Shown here piece by piece: positions 20,312 to 28,530 of a stretch of 59,567 nt of DNA. The stretch is taken from positions 1-59,567 of IMG/VR virus record IMGVR_UViG_3300027971_000004; one strand, written 5' to 3'. This DNA is from a virus. How positions within the stretch are numbered: position 1 is the first letter of the stretch; each line of letters begins with the position of its first letter. The notes below the pieces were generated by a model. The model saw only the letters and a list, made by a program, of their open reading frames with translations, ran no database searches and was not told where the DNA came from. The translations under genes and the position numbers were made by a program.

Positions 20312-21332
20312 GTCGCCTCTCCCACTCCCTACAGAACAGACCCTTCACCCATCCGCTGATGCTCGGTGCATCACATGCCCATCGGATGTAGTGATCTGGA
20401 AGCTGGCTCATCTTCAGCCCGCCGTACTTGCCCCGGAGAGGGTTCGTATACGTGCCGACCGGCCTCTTGCCCTTCCATGTAATGTCGATCTCTTGGCTGG
20501 CCACCCGGCCAAAGCCCCGGCCTTGCGTGTTCTTCCGCATGGCTTCGATGGCCTTGGCGGATGCGATCCGCTCGGCCTCCTTGGCGGCGATGTCAGCCAT
20601 CTCCTCGGCAGTCAGTGGCTTCTTGGATTCAGCAGCCGCCTTCTTGACTACCTTCTTCACTTCCTCGTCGGCGGCAGGGCAGAACATGTCCACGCTGGTG
20701 ACGAGCGAGTGGTCGATGCTGCCCGTGGTGCAGTCCACTATCTTGAAGTGCTTCTTCGCACTTGCGGAGACGGCAGCTCGTCGGCTATCTGGCGTACTGC
20801 CCTCAAAATCAACAACGCCCGGTAGCGGACGAGTGGCTCGTCCCACGCACTGCAGCCAGAAGGACCTTGAGCGGGTGGGCCTTCCCAGAATAAGGGTTGC
20901 TGTAGGGGGGTAATCGAAGCCAACGGCAACGACTTGGCAGTTGCACAGGACCTTGGCCTCGCCTGACTTAAACGCTCGGAGTGCCTCACGCCTCTCCTCC
21001 TCGGGCTGTGTGCCGTACACGTACACGGCAGGGATGCCGTAGTTGTTGTTGAGGTAGTGGGCCGCAGCCTTCGATGACGAGACAGATGCCGTGAAGAGGA
21101 CGGTCTGGCCCTCCATCTCCTCCGCCGTGATCAGGCACAGGCGTTGGATGTTGGATTCCTTATTCAACTCGGCCTGTAGGGCCTGCTGCTGGAAGTCACC
21201 GCCAACGATCTTGATGCCTGACAGGTCCAAGGATTCCACCCGTGCTAGTTTGCAGACGGGGGAAACAGCCCACCCGTATTCGATGGCCCACCGCAGGTCG
21301 TATCCGCCGACGAGTTCTTCGTAGAATTGCAT
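20289..21332 (-). CDS. SF2 helicase, C-terminal half as separate gene, 347 aa
   Basis: This is the second RecA-like domain of an SF2 helicase: 'QTVLFTASVSSSKAAAHYL' (motif IV area), 'AVGFDYPP' (V) and 'QCVGRATRP' (VI), then a basic C-terminal extension of about 150 residues. It begins 'MQFYEELVGGYDLRWAIEYG', which normally continues directly from the TATPFRMDGKP segment encoded by the preceding gene. ATG 21332 has its own AGGAG site, inside the upstream gene. The two proteins presumably pair to make one DNA helicase for replication or recombination. Confidence 0.85.
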   Translation of the reverse strand: MQFYEELVGGYDLRWAIEYGWAVSPVCKLARVESLDLSGIKIVGGDFQQQALQAELNKESNIQRLCLITAEEMEGQTVLFTASVSSSKAAAHYLNNNYGIPAVYVYGTQPEEERREALRAFKSGEAKVLCNCQVVAVGFDYPPTATLILGRPTRSRSFWLQCVGRATRPLPGVVDFEGSTPDSRRAAVSASAKKHFKIVDCTTGSIDHSLVTSVDMFCPAADEEVKKVVKKAAAESKKPLTAEEMADIAAKEAERIASAKAIEAMRKNTQGRGFGRVASQEIDITWKGKRPVGTYTNPLRGKYGGLKMSQLPDHYIRWACDAPSISGWVKGLFCREWERRHGIPQAS

Positions 21333-21835
21333 GCTTCACTCCTGAGCATTGGCTTGCCGTCCATCCGAAATGGCGTGGCTGTAAAGCCAGCGACCATTGC
21401 CCCCTTCGATTGGAAATGCGTGAGCATCTCCACCACCGCCTCACTGCACATCATGTGTGCTTCATCAACGATCACCAGTTGGAAATCATCGAACCTCTCG
21501 TAACGCTTCTGCCCGCCCCTCCGGGAAAGCAGCGTTTGCTTCGATGCCACCACCACCTTGGGCGAGAACCAGTCATCGGCACCCGCCCTGTACTCAGCCA
21601 TCTCAATGTCAGGGTCTTCCCCGAGGATGTCCCTGACCTTGTCCACTGCCTGCCACAGAAGTTCCTTGAGCGGGACGATGATGAGCGTGCGGCCCGGGAT
21701 TCGATTGGCCAGGCTGCAGAACACCACCGTCTTCCCCGCTCCCGTGAACATGGGGTTGAGCGTGGACTTCACTCCGCGTTCCATCGCGGCGATGTTGTCG
21801 CCCACCACTTGCTCTTGATAGTCACGTAGTTGCAT
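21245..21835 (-). CDS. SF2 helicase, N-terminal half as separate gene, 196 aa
   Basis: Contains the first RecA-like domain: Q-motif-like 'LRDYQEQVV', Walker A 'FTGAGKT', 'VIVDEAHMM' (motif II) and 'GFTATPFRMDG' (III). After residue 166 the frame runs on for 30 residues that look like chance coding, overlapping the start of the second half by 88 bases. ATG 21835 follows AAGGAATGAGAC. Usually both halves are one chain of about 520 residues. Confidence 0.85.
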   Translation of the reverse strand: MQLRDYQEQVVGDNIAAMERGVKSTLNPMFTGAGKTVVFCSLANRIPGRTLIIVPLKELLWQAVDKVRDILGEDPDIEMAEYRAGADDWFSPKVVVASKQTLLSRRGGQKRYERFDDFQLVIVDEAHMMCSEAVVEMLTHFQSKGAMVAGFTATPFRMDGKPMLRSEACNSTKNSSADTTCGGPSNTGGLFPPSAN

Positions 21836-21855
21836 GTCTCATTCCTTTGAGAAGA

Positions 21856-21890
21856 CCTGGGGGCTGGGCGGAGGGTTCCCAGCCCCCAGG
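21856..21890 (-). terminator. 13-bp perfect hairpin between ssb and helicase
   Basis: CCTGGGGGCTGGG (21856-21868) and CCCAGCCCCCAGG (21878-21890) pair perfectly with a 9-base loop. In the direction of transcription it is followed by TCTTCTC, a poor U-run, so it may act as a leaky terminator or attenuator, or protect mRNA ends. It separates the SSB gene from the helicase and would lower helicase expression. Confidence 0.65.
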
Positions 21891-21914
21891 CGGCGCGCAC
21901 TTTCTTCCTTCAAA

Positions 21915-22256
21915 TCACCTAAAGTCCGAGAACGATTCCTCCAAGGCCGGCTCTTCACGGCGCTTCCCGCCGCAGAGCTGCACCTTCATCACCTTGATGA
22001 TCTTCTTCGACTTCTTCTCGCCGTCCTTCTCCCAAGACTGCGTCTGAATCTCACCTTCCACCAGCACCTGAGTGCCGCGGACGAGGTACTCAACGACGCC
22101 ACCGGGCTTCCACATCTCGCAGTCGAAGTACTCAACCGAGTCCTTGTAGCCATTGACCGCGAGGCTGAACTTCGCAACCTCGTTCTCGCCGGCCATGCGA
22201 CTCTCGGCATCCTTGGTCAGATTGCCGAGACAGATGAAACGCTGGTAACCGCTCAT
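21915..22256 (-). CDS. ssb: Single-stranded DNA-binding protein, 113 aa
   Basis: The OB-fold pattern is clear: 'FICLGNLTKDAESRM', 'VAKFSLAVNGYKDSVEYFDC', 'VLVEGEIQTQSWEKDGEKK'. It coats single strands during replication and recombination. The C-terminus (ESFSDFR) is shorter and less acidic than the bacterial DDDIPF tip, so contact with host partner proteins may be limited. Overlaps the Erf gene by 4 bases (ATGA). Confidence 0.9.
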   Translation of the reverse strand: MSGYQRFICLGNLTKDAESRMAGENEVAKFSLAVNGYKDSVEYFDCEMWKPGGVVEYLVRGTQVLVEGEIQTQSWEKDGEKKSKKIIKVMKVQLCGGKRREEPALEESFSDFR

Positions 22257-22891
22257 GCTTGAACCTCCCAGACCTTCTTGAATTCGGCCTCAACCCTGTG
22301 GAACACTTCCGCAGGGACGGCCTTCTCCTTCGCACGGAGACGCACCATGTCTAGATGCTTCTTCGCGTGATCCTTACTCTCGGCCTCGTTGATCGCCTTG
22401 ATCGCACCCTGCTGGTAGGCAAGGCTCTTGGCGTCCACCTTCGGCTCTGACTTCTTCTGCGGCTGCTGCTCACCAAGGCTGTTGCCGTCATCGTCAGCCT
22501 CGCCACTGAACCCGCCGCACAGAGCCATCAGTAGCGTCCGCTTGGCGTAGGTCATCGCCGCCCCAAAGGACTGCATGTCGGTCTTTCCCATGAACAAAGG
22601 GGCGGCACCGCTGATCCACTGGCCTGACGAATGACGCAGGGTTCCAACGACGAGCCACTGACCACCAACAAGGCCGGGTCGGAAGTCAGGGAGACTCAGC
22701 CCGTTCTTGGTGAGCGGCCCGCGGAGCGAGTCGCAGCACTGTGCATATGAAGCAAACTTGCTTTTGAAGTGCGGGTTCGCACTGTCATAGGCAACGATGG
22801 GATACTCGGCCTGGGCCTTGGCAAGAGCCTTGGTCAACTCCGATGTCTCGGGCGAACAACTCGGCCCGAGGATGTTGTTGTCGTAATTCAT
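22253..22891 (-). CDS. erf: ERF-family single-strand annealing protein, 212 aa
   Basis: The ERF superfamily pattern is present: 'KALAKAQAEYPIVAYDSANP', 'FASYAQCCDSLRGPLTKNGL', 'QSFGAAMTYAKRTLLMALCG'. The last third is Lys/Glu-rich and helical. ERF proteins anneal complementary strands in phage recombination and can circularise incoming DNA. ATG 22891 is preceded by GGAG at a rather long spacing; a GTG-type upstream start is less likely. It is coupled to the exonuclease upstream and SSB downstream, a standard recombination trio. Confidence 0.9.
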   Translation of the reverse strand: MNYDNNILGPSCSPETSELTKALAKAQAEYPIVAYDSANPHFKSKFASYAQCCDSLRGPLTKNGLSLPDFRPGLVGGQWLVVGTLRHSSGQWISGAAPLFMGKTDMQSFGAAMTYAKRTLLMALCGGFSGEADDDGNSLGEQQPQKKSEPKVDAKSLAYQQGAIKAINEAESKDHAKKHLDMVRLRAKEKAVPAEVFHRVEAEFKKVWEVQA

Positions 22892-23739
22892 ACCTCTACG
22901 TACTCCTCTTCCTTCTTTGCCCACGCCGGGACAACGAGTTCCGTGATCTCGTTTGCGTCAGCGGGCATATACATGCCCGTGGAGCGGCGTAGACGAACCT
23001 CCTCCATGGTGTTGAGCATCCGGCGCCCGGCTGCCTCAACAAGTTCAACTGGCAGATAGAAGACCTTGCAGCCGTAGGGCGGCATGGTCTGCACAAAAAC
23101 GAATGGCATGCGGAAGTGCGGCAGGCCGATGGCCTTGGCAGACTCCACGTACAGCCACTCCTGCTCGTAGTAGCCGTAGTCCCTCGCACTGAAGAAGAGC
23201 TTCTCCCATGGCTGGGATGTGGTCTTGAGGTCCCACCACAACTCTGGGCAGCATGCGTCCGGGCGGGTCTTGAGCGGATGGCCGTCTATCTCAAAGAACA
23301 CTGAGACTTGCGTCTCGGTGGTCCGCTTCATCAGGTCATAGGCAGCGTCGTTGCCCAGCATTGAGCCGTGCATCTGCTTGTAGGCCCACAACTGATCAGG
23401 CGTGCAGATGATGGCCGTCTGCTGGGCAGCCCACTCCCTGTAGGCATTGGTCGTTCGGGAGCCACCCTTCCCAAGCACATCGTCCGGGGGGGTGACCACC
23501 ATGTCCTCAAACCGCTTGCCGCCGAGGATGCCGGTGATGATCTCGTCAAACTCAGACCCCTTGGAGGTCCCTGAGTTGCCACCGAAAAACGTCTTGCCCT
23601 GCTCCAGCCACAGCTGCACCTCGCCGCCGTGCTTGGCGACCGTGTGCAGGAAGGACCGTGAGTCGAAGTCCGACTCCATCCGGTACGCCTGATTGCTCAT
23701 GCCGATCACCTTGGTCGGCAGTTCTTTGATAGTGGTCAT
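22888..23739 (-). CDS. RecE/exonuclease VIII-like PDDEXK nuclease, 283 aa
   Basis: ATG 23739 follows GGAGG. The region near residues 155-195 ('KTRPDACCPELWWDLKTTSQ', 'DYGYYEQEWLY') holds the Asp...Asp-x-Lys and the QaxxY-type helix of the Cas4/RecB/RecE-like nuclease group. It would resect double-stranded ends to expose single strands for the Erf protein encoded next (4-base overlap). The N-terminal 'MSNQAYRM' and 'HGGEVQLWLEQG' are usual for phage members. Confidence 0.85.
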   Translation of the reverse strand: MTTIKELPTKVIGMSNQAYRMESDFDSRSFLHTVAKHGGEVQLWLEQGKTFFGGNSGTSKGSEFDEIITGILGGKRFEDMVVTPPDDVLGKGGSRTTNAYREWAAQQTAIICTPDQLWAYKQMHGSMLGNDAAYDLMKRTTETQVSVFFEIDGHPLKTRPDACCPELWWDLKTTSQPWEKLFFSARDYGYYEQEWLYVESAKAIGLPHFRMPFVFVQTMPPYGCKVFYLPVELVEAAGRRMLNTMEEVRLRRSTGMYMPADANEITELVVPAWAKKEEEYVEV

Positions 23740-23790
23740 CCGTACACCTCCAGAAAATGAAAGCCCCATCCGTGGGGCAGGGTCGATCCT

Positions 23791-24006
23791 TCAATCCCCG
23801 TCCTTGGGGCAGAACTCCTTGATCGCTTCGCCCAGATGTCCAAGCACCAGCAAGGTGCAGACGAGGCCCAATCGGTTGAGCCAGAGGGCAGTGGTCAGGG
23901 CGGCGAGAAACGCCAGCCGTAGGATTCGGTGATCCCGAAGGACGCACCAAACTAGGGCACTCCGGAGAGTGCTATAGACAATTGAGCTAGGGGTGCCTGT
24001 AAACAT
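23791..24006 (-). CDS. Small membrane protein from a leaderless transcript, 71 aa
   Basis: ATG 24006 has no ribosome site; the predicted start of transcription falls on or next to its first base. A basic N-terminal part is followed by one or two membrane segments ('LRLAFLAALTTALWLNRLG', 'LVCTLLVLGHLG') and a short polar tail. It is the first gene of the leftward recombination operon. Superinfection exclusion or a membrane-anchored regulator is possible. Confidence 0.65.
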   Translation of the reverse strand: MFTGTPSSIVYSTLRSALVWCVLRDHRILRLAFLAALTTALWLNRLGLVCTLLVLGHLGEAIKEFCPKDGD

Positions 24007-24023
24007 GTTCGGATTATACGAAC
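24007..24023. promoter_or_regulatory. Operator-like dyad over the -10
   Basis: GTTCG (24007-24011) and CGAAC (24019-24023) flank the 7-base centre that contains the -10 of the leftward promoter. A protein bound here would block transcription to the left. The same half-sites form the core of the palindrome at 321-344. Confidence 0.55.
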
Positions 24024-24041
24024 TTTGCAGGGGGGTATGAA
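24013..24041 (-). promoter_or_regulatory. Leftward early promoter, consensus -10
   Basis: On the minus strand TTCATA (24041-24036), a 17-bp spacer and TATAAT (24018-24013). The -10 is perfect, the -35 matches 4 of 6. The start should fall at 24006-24007, giving leaderless mRNA. The -35 overlaps the probable integrase start codon on the other strand, so leftward transcription and integrase expression may interfere. Confidence 0.7.
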
Positions 24042-24915
24042 ATGCCTCGGACTTCGGGAAAAACACTCGCCACCATCGGGGGGCTTTCCCATGCTGCTTT
24101 ACCACTTCGCACTTGACTACGCTATGAAGTCCGGGGCTTCCGCCGGGTACGCGGAGCAGCTTCGCGTCCTGACCAAAAGACTGCCGTGGCAGGTCAGCGA
24201 ACTGACCATTAGCAACATCGACGGCTACCTGACTCAGGCTCTCCATATCCTCGCTCCTCAGACTGTCCAGAACCACAGGAGGATGTTGATCACCCTCCGC
24301 CGTGCTGCCCTCCGAGGCAACCTGCTGGTGGACGATTGTACAGGCGAGGTTCGCCGTGTCAAGTGCCCTCGTCCGTTGCCCCGTGCGTGGAGCCATGAGG
24401 AGATACGAAGATTGATACAAGCTGCCGGGGAAATGCCGGGTGGCACCCAGAAATGTAGATGGAAGATTCTGCTTCCAGCTTGGATTCTGGTGGCCTACAG
24501 CAGCGGTCTTCGGCTCGGAGATATGCTGACGCTGCGACATGATTCCATCCGTGGAGCCAGAGTTGCGTTGGTGATGGCCAAGACAGCCCGCCCGCATGTA
24601 GTCATGCTGGACAGCGCCGCCCTCCAGGCCATCGCATCCCTCCCAATCTCAGGCCCCCTTATCTTCGGGGGTCTGGTTGGGCGGTGCGTACTTATACGGG
24701 CGTTCAGGAGACTTGTCAAGCGGGCCGGAATGGCCGGGTCAGGGCGGTTTCTTCGCCGCTCGTCCGCGACCTATGCTGCCATAGCCGGGATGAACCCCTC
24801 GGACCACCTCGGGCACCTCACCCCCGGACTCGCACAGCGGTGCTATGTCGATCCGGTCTTGGTGGCAGAGTTGAAGAACCCAGTGCCGTCAGTCGCGCTA
24901 GCCGTTGATCCCTAG
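24037..24915 (+). CDS. int: Tyrosine recombinase (phage integrase), 292 aa
   Basis: An N-terminal core-binding domain (to about residue 105) is followed by the catalytic domain: first Arg in 'YSSGLRLGDMLTLRHDSI', Lys in 'VMAKTARPHVV', second box 'RFLRRSSATYAAIAG' (the usual His of HxxR is Arg), 'HLGHLTPGLAQRCYVDP' with the His and the Tyr nucleophile. The start is uncertain: ATG 24037 (next to GGGGGG) or ATG 24090. It lies alone on the plus strand, converging on the virion block with an 18-base overlap at the 3' end. It would integrate the phage; I cannot identify an attachment site. Confidence 0.88.
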   Translation: MKCLGLREKHSPPSGGFPMLLYHFALDYAMKSGASAGYAEQLRVLTKRLPWQVSELTISNIDGYLTQALHILAPQTVQNHRRMLITLRRAALRGNLLVDDCTGEVRRVKCPRPLPRAWSHEEIRRLIQAAGEMPGGTQKCRWKILLPAWILVAYSSGLRLGDMLTLRHDSIRGARVALVMAKTARPHVVMLDSAALQAIASLPISGPLIFGGLVGRCVLIRAFRRLVKRAGMAGSGRFLRRSSATYAAIAGMNPSDHLGHLTPGLAQRCYVDPVLVAELKNPVPSVALAVDP

Positions 24916-27900
24916 CATCTGCATCGGGTCCATGACGAGTTGCTGCTTCTTCTTCTCGCGGGCACGCTTGGCTGCCTCGGACTGGATGATCTTGTAGAGG
25001 AGGTACATGTCCTGCTGTTCCTTCGGCATGTTCATCAGAACATCTTCGGGGACGGCAATGTTCTCAAACGTCCTGACCCCTGGCGTTGTCTCCAGGATGC
25101 TGTTAAGCATGTCTCTCGCCGCCAGTCTCTTGGCTCGGTCGGAGTCAACGTCGGTGAGCTTGGCTCCAGCGAGGAGATTGAACGCCGCCTTCTGCAGGGC
25201 CTGTCCGCTTGTCATTCGATCATCGGTCGCCTGGCGATACAGGCCGAGGCCGCGGGCACCAAACGGGACAAAGTTTGTGACGAGCTGTTCCAGTGGTCTG
25301 CCTATCGGGCCAAGGTCCTGCTCAAGCACCGAGTACAAGTCGGACATCTGCCGGCCGCTGTACAGCTGACGGTTGGTGATGTACTCCAATGGCGCTTTGA
25401 GAAGTGGATTGGTCTGCCCAAGGATGTTGGAGCCAGTCTTGCGGATGGTGTCAGCAAGAGTTGAAGACGCATCCGCGCCCACCCCTTGCGTGTAAGTCTG
25501 GAACAGGCTCTCCCATGGCAGGTCGATGTTGTTGAGATAACGCTTGAGTTCTGGGTTGCCAGACCCACCAAGGATTCCTGGCAGGTCGGCGGGCAGCGGG
25601 ATTGCCGCAGACTGCCGTAGATGCTCAGGGACGAAGTTGTCTTGCGACGGCTCTGATCCGCGGTTGACGGCACGGATGAGCTGGTTCTGCAATCCGCCCG
25701 GTCGCTCAACGACGTTGGTCGCGATACTCGGGATGATGCCCTTCTGAAAACTGTAGAACGGGATTAGCCGTTTTAATCCCTTCTCAAAGCCCGTAAACGC
25801 TTGGGGCCGGTAGTCCACGTTTGAGAGGAACGACACATCCGCGGCCCGCCGCGGGTCCACTCCCTTCCTAATTTGGTTGAGGAACATGCCGCCTCGCAGC
25901 GAGTCCTCCACCCGCTGGCCCACAGCATCGTTGAGGACAAGCAGCGGATTAGTGTTCTCGCGCATCGGGTTCTGCGTGAACCCAACGCCACGCATTGAGA
26001 ACATGTCGCTGAGATATTGCCGCCAGCCACGGCCCCTTGGCATGGCTGCGTTGGCGACTTGGGCGGCAACCGATGTCGGGTCGGAGCCAAGGTACATGCC
26101 CTTCATCGCCTGCTCTGGCATTCCAGCAACGTCATCCAGTGCATTGCTGCCGGTGACCTGAGTGGCTCCAGTCAGGTCCAGGTATCTTGCGACCCGCTCT
26201 TCGTCAGTGAGGTTCTCAAATCCGGGGGCGTTTCGCAGTCGCCTGGCGAGCGGGCCGTAGTCGCCAGCGCTCGCCCGGTTTGCGGCCATCATGTCCCACA
26301 GATTGAACGCGCCGTGCGTTGCGGCATTGATCGCACCGCTATAGGCATTGCGAGTGTGGAAGGACGGGGCGGCGAGGGCACCGACCTTAAACATGTTGGT
26401 GAACTGATCGACCGCACCAAGCAAGCCCCTCTCGGGCATGGCAAGCTGGGTCTTCGGGGCCAGCGTGCGAAGTGCGTCTGAGTATCGCTCGTTGATTGAC
26501 AGGTTGGTCGGGTCTGCCCCAAACCTATCGTTCCACATCTGCCGGAAAGAAGCCGGATCAAATCCGAATCGCTCGGCAGCCTGCGTCAGCGGGATGCTTG
26601 TGCCGCCGACAACCTGATTAGCTTGGATGGGTTCTGCCAATTCGCCCATCTGGCGGATCAGCTCTTCGGCGTTGGCTCGGTTGGTGGCCTGGCCCGCGGA
26701 ATAGCGAGCCATGTTGTTCCATGGGTCGCTGTCAAAGATGCCTCGCCGGTTGGTGGCGAACTGCGTGTCTGCGGCCCGGAGCAAGTCGGCAAGCTGCGTG
26801 TACATGCCGTTGATGGCTTGGTCGGCCTGATCCAGCATCTGCTGCTGAATCGCAGGCGTGCCGTTGATGTACGCTGGGTCGTTTAGGACATCGTCCATCC
26901 ACGGCTGGTACGGGTCCTGGATGCCGATCTGCCCAAAGGCGTTGTCCAGGATTCCGCGGACCTGATCGTCGCTGGCGCCAATGAGCTGCTGCTGAAGCGC
27001 CGCCGAGTCCAAGCGGGGATTGAGGTTTCCCGTCAGCTCCCGGAAGGTCCGCATGCCACCAGGGAGGTCGGTGTACGCCTGCCGTCTACGGCCGAAGTTG
27101 TCTTGCGTACCAAGGATTCGCTCGGCCCGGGACCAAGGCTTCTCGCGGACCTGCGCCGCACCCGGTCGCACAGGAGCGCGGTCCTGCTGCCAGAAGTGAA
27201 GCTGACGCGGGAACCAGTCTGTTCCTTGGCGACTCGCCCATTGCGTGACAGGAAGTCCAAGATCATTGGCAGCAACATTAGCGTTGCGACCAAGGGTGGC
27301 AAACTCGTCCCGGACGTTTCGGAACTCTGGGACGTTCTCCATGACCCAGTCGGCCATCTCGTCGCCCGATCCGCGAGCGCCGGAATAGTAGGCCCCGTTC
27401 GGGAGCATGGGGCCGAAATGCCCGGTCGGGGTTCCGCCTCCGCCTTCAACCCAGTCGGCCATGGATTGGCGAAGCCGGGCGTTGTCGAACGTCCGCAAGT
27501 CATCGGGTATCGCCTGGCCAGCAAGCGACCCGGCCGAAGCAGGAAAGAACTCCGGAGCCTCTGCGTTGAGCGCCTCGCGCTGAAGCCTGGTTTGCCGCAG
27601 TCGGTCAGCGTATGCCAGGTCATCGGCGTTGCGATAGGCCCGGCGGTTGGCATCCTGGACCAGGTTGGTCAACTCAAGGTCGCGGTTCCAGTACTCGCCG
27701 GCCGACTTATCAAACGCTGCCGCTCCCCAGCGAGTGGCGTGACCGATGATTGGGGCATTCCGGGAGAAGTGCCCAAACCTATCTGCGGCATTGGCGACCG
27801 CATCACCGACCGGGCCGAGGTTGTATGAGAAGCCGATGTTGGTGCCCGGGATGCGAACGTCATCGAACGCACCCATAGCCTGGTCCAGCCCATCGGGGCC

Positions 27901-28530
27901 AACCCCAAACCTGTCAAGCTGCTGCATCAATCGCTGTTCGGTGTCGGCACGCACCGCGGGGTCAGCAATGGTGAGCAGTTGTTCCCGCGGCGTGGTGTTC
28001 CGCATGTAGTTGCGAACGCCAGTCACGCCAGGAGTGTCGGCTGCATCAAGGGCCACGTTGCGAAGCATGCCCGCAGCTTCCGTGGCCTTGCCGGCAAGCG
28101 TCTTGGCGCCGCGACCAAAGAGAGTGCTAAGTCCAAACGAGCCGTAAGTGAGCGGATCAAGAAGCACTTCGGCAGCAAGCCCGCCACCGAAGTTTCCCCA
28201 GGTATCCTCGTCTCCGACCATTCCGTACTGGCGAAGAAGCTCTCGCCCAGTAACGCGATCCTCAGATGTGCCAAACGCACTGAGGGGATCGCCTGCAAGC
28301 GTGCCGCGTATCAAGGCGCCTGGAGTGTCAAACAGATAGCCAGCCGCCGCCAGTCCAGAGGAACCAATCTGGGCCAGTGAATTGAGGAGGCTGCTCTGCT
28401 CCTCCTTTGGCATCAGGTCAGCGATCTGCCGCCGACGCTTCTGCCCAGTCAGGGGGTCAATGTCGTAGTCGGACTGCCCGGTCAGCAGTCCATCTGGATC
28501 ATAGAGATCGAAGAGCGGGGAGCGTGCCAT
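24898..28530 (-). CDS. Large internal virion/ejection protein, 1210 aa
   Basis: The largest protein of the genome and the last of the virion block. It is helical, with an Ala/Gly-rich early region and a C-terminal part containing 'NVDYRPQAFTGFEKGLKRLI' followed by 'PFYSFQKGIIPSIATN'. The 'PFY' motif with neighbouring hydrophobics is typical of large phage internal proteins that are ejected with DNA. No lytic transglycosylase motif seen. Start ATG 28530 immediately follows the stop of the 532-aa gene. The 3' end overlaps the integrase gene by 18 bases on the opposite strand. Confidence 0.75.
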   Translation of the reverse strand: MARSPLFDLYDPDGLLTGQSDYDIDPLTGQKRRRQIADLMPKEEQSSLLNSLAQIGSSGLAAAGYLFDTPGALIRGTLAGDPLSAFGTSEDRVTGRELLRQYGMVGDEDTWGNFGGGLAAEVLLDPLTYGSFGLSTLFGRGAKTLAGKATEAAGMLRNVALDAADTPGVTGVRNYMRNTTPREQLLTIADPAVRADTEQRLMQQLDRFGVGPDGLDQAMGAFDDVRIPGTNIGFSYNLGPVGDAVANAADRFGHFSRNAPIIGHATRWGAAAFDKSAGEYWNRDLELTNLVQDANRRAYRNADDLAYADRLRQTRLQREALNAEAPEFFPASAGSLAGQAIPDDLRTFDNARLRQSMADWVEGGGGTPTGHFGPMLPNGAYYSGARGSGDEMADWVMENVPEFRNVRDEFATLGRNANVAANDLGLPVTQWASRQGTDWFPRQLHFWQQDRAPVRPGAAQVREKPWSRAERILGTQDNFGRRRQAYTDLPGGMRTFRELTGNLNPRLDSAALQQQLIGASDDQVRGILDNAFGQIGIQDPYQPWMDDVLNDPAYINGTPAIQQQMLDQADQAINGMYTQLADLLRAADTQFATNRRGIFDSDPWNNMARYSAGQATNRANAEELIRQMGELAEPIQANQVVGGTSIPLTQAAERFGFDPASFRQMWNDRFGADPTNLSINERYSDALRTLAPKTQLAMPERGLLGAVDQFTNMFKVGALAAPSFHTRNAYSGAINAATHGAFNLWDMMAANRASAGDYGPLARRLRNAPGFENLTDEERVARYLDLTGATQVTGSNALDDVAGMPEQAMKGMYLGSDPTSVAAQVANAAMPRGRGWRQYLSDMFSMRGVGFTQNPMRENTNPLLVLNDAVGQRVEDSLRGGMFLNQIRKGVDPRRAADVSFLSNVDYRPQAFTGFEKGLKRLIPFYSFQKGIIPSIATNVVERPGGLQNQLIRAVNRGSEPSQDNFVPEHLRQSAAIPLPADLPGILGGSGNPELKRYLNNIDLPWESLFQTYTQGVGADASSTLADTIRKTGSNILGQTNPLLKAPLEYITNRQLYSGRQMSDLYSVLEQDLGPIGRPLEQLVTNFVPFGARGLGLYRQATDDRMTSGQALQKAAFNLLAGAKLTDVDSDRAKRLAARDMLNSILETTPGVRTFENIAVPEDVLMNMPKEQQDMYLLYKIIQSEAAKRAREKKKQQLVMDPMQMLGING

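Noticed and set aside
21300-21340. Helicase split as a simple sequencing error
   Set aside because: The junction contains an extra 17-base segment with a good ribosome site and start, not a homopolymer slip; still worth checking against reads.
23791-24597. 268-codon minus-strand frame running under the integrase gene
   Set aside because: Only the last 71 codons, from ATG 24006, have promoter support and membrane-protein character; the upstream part is antisense to the integrase.
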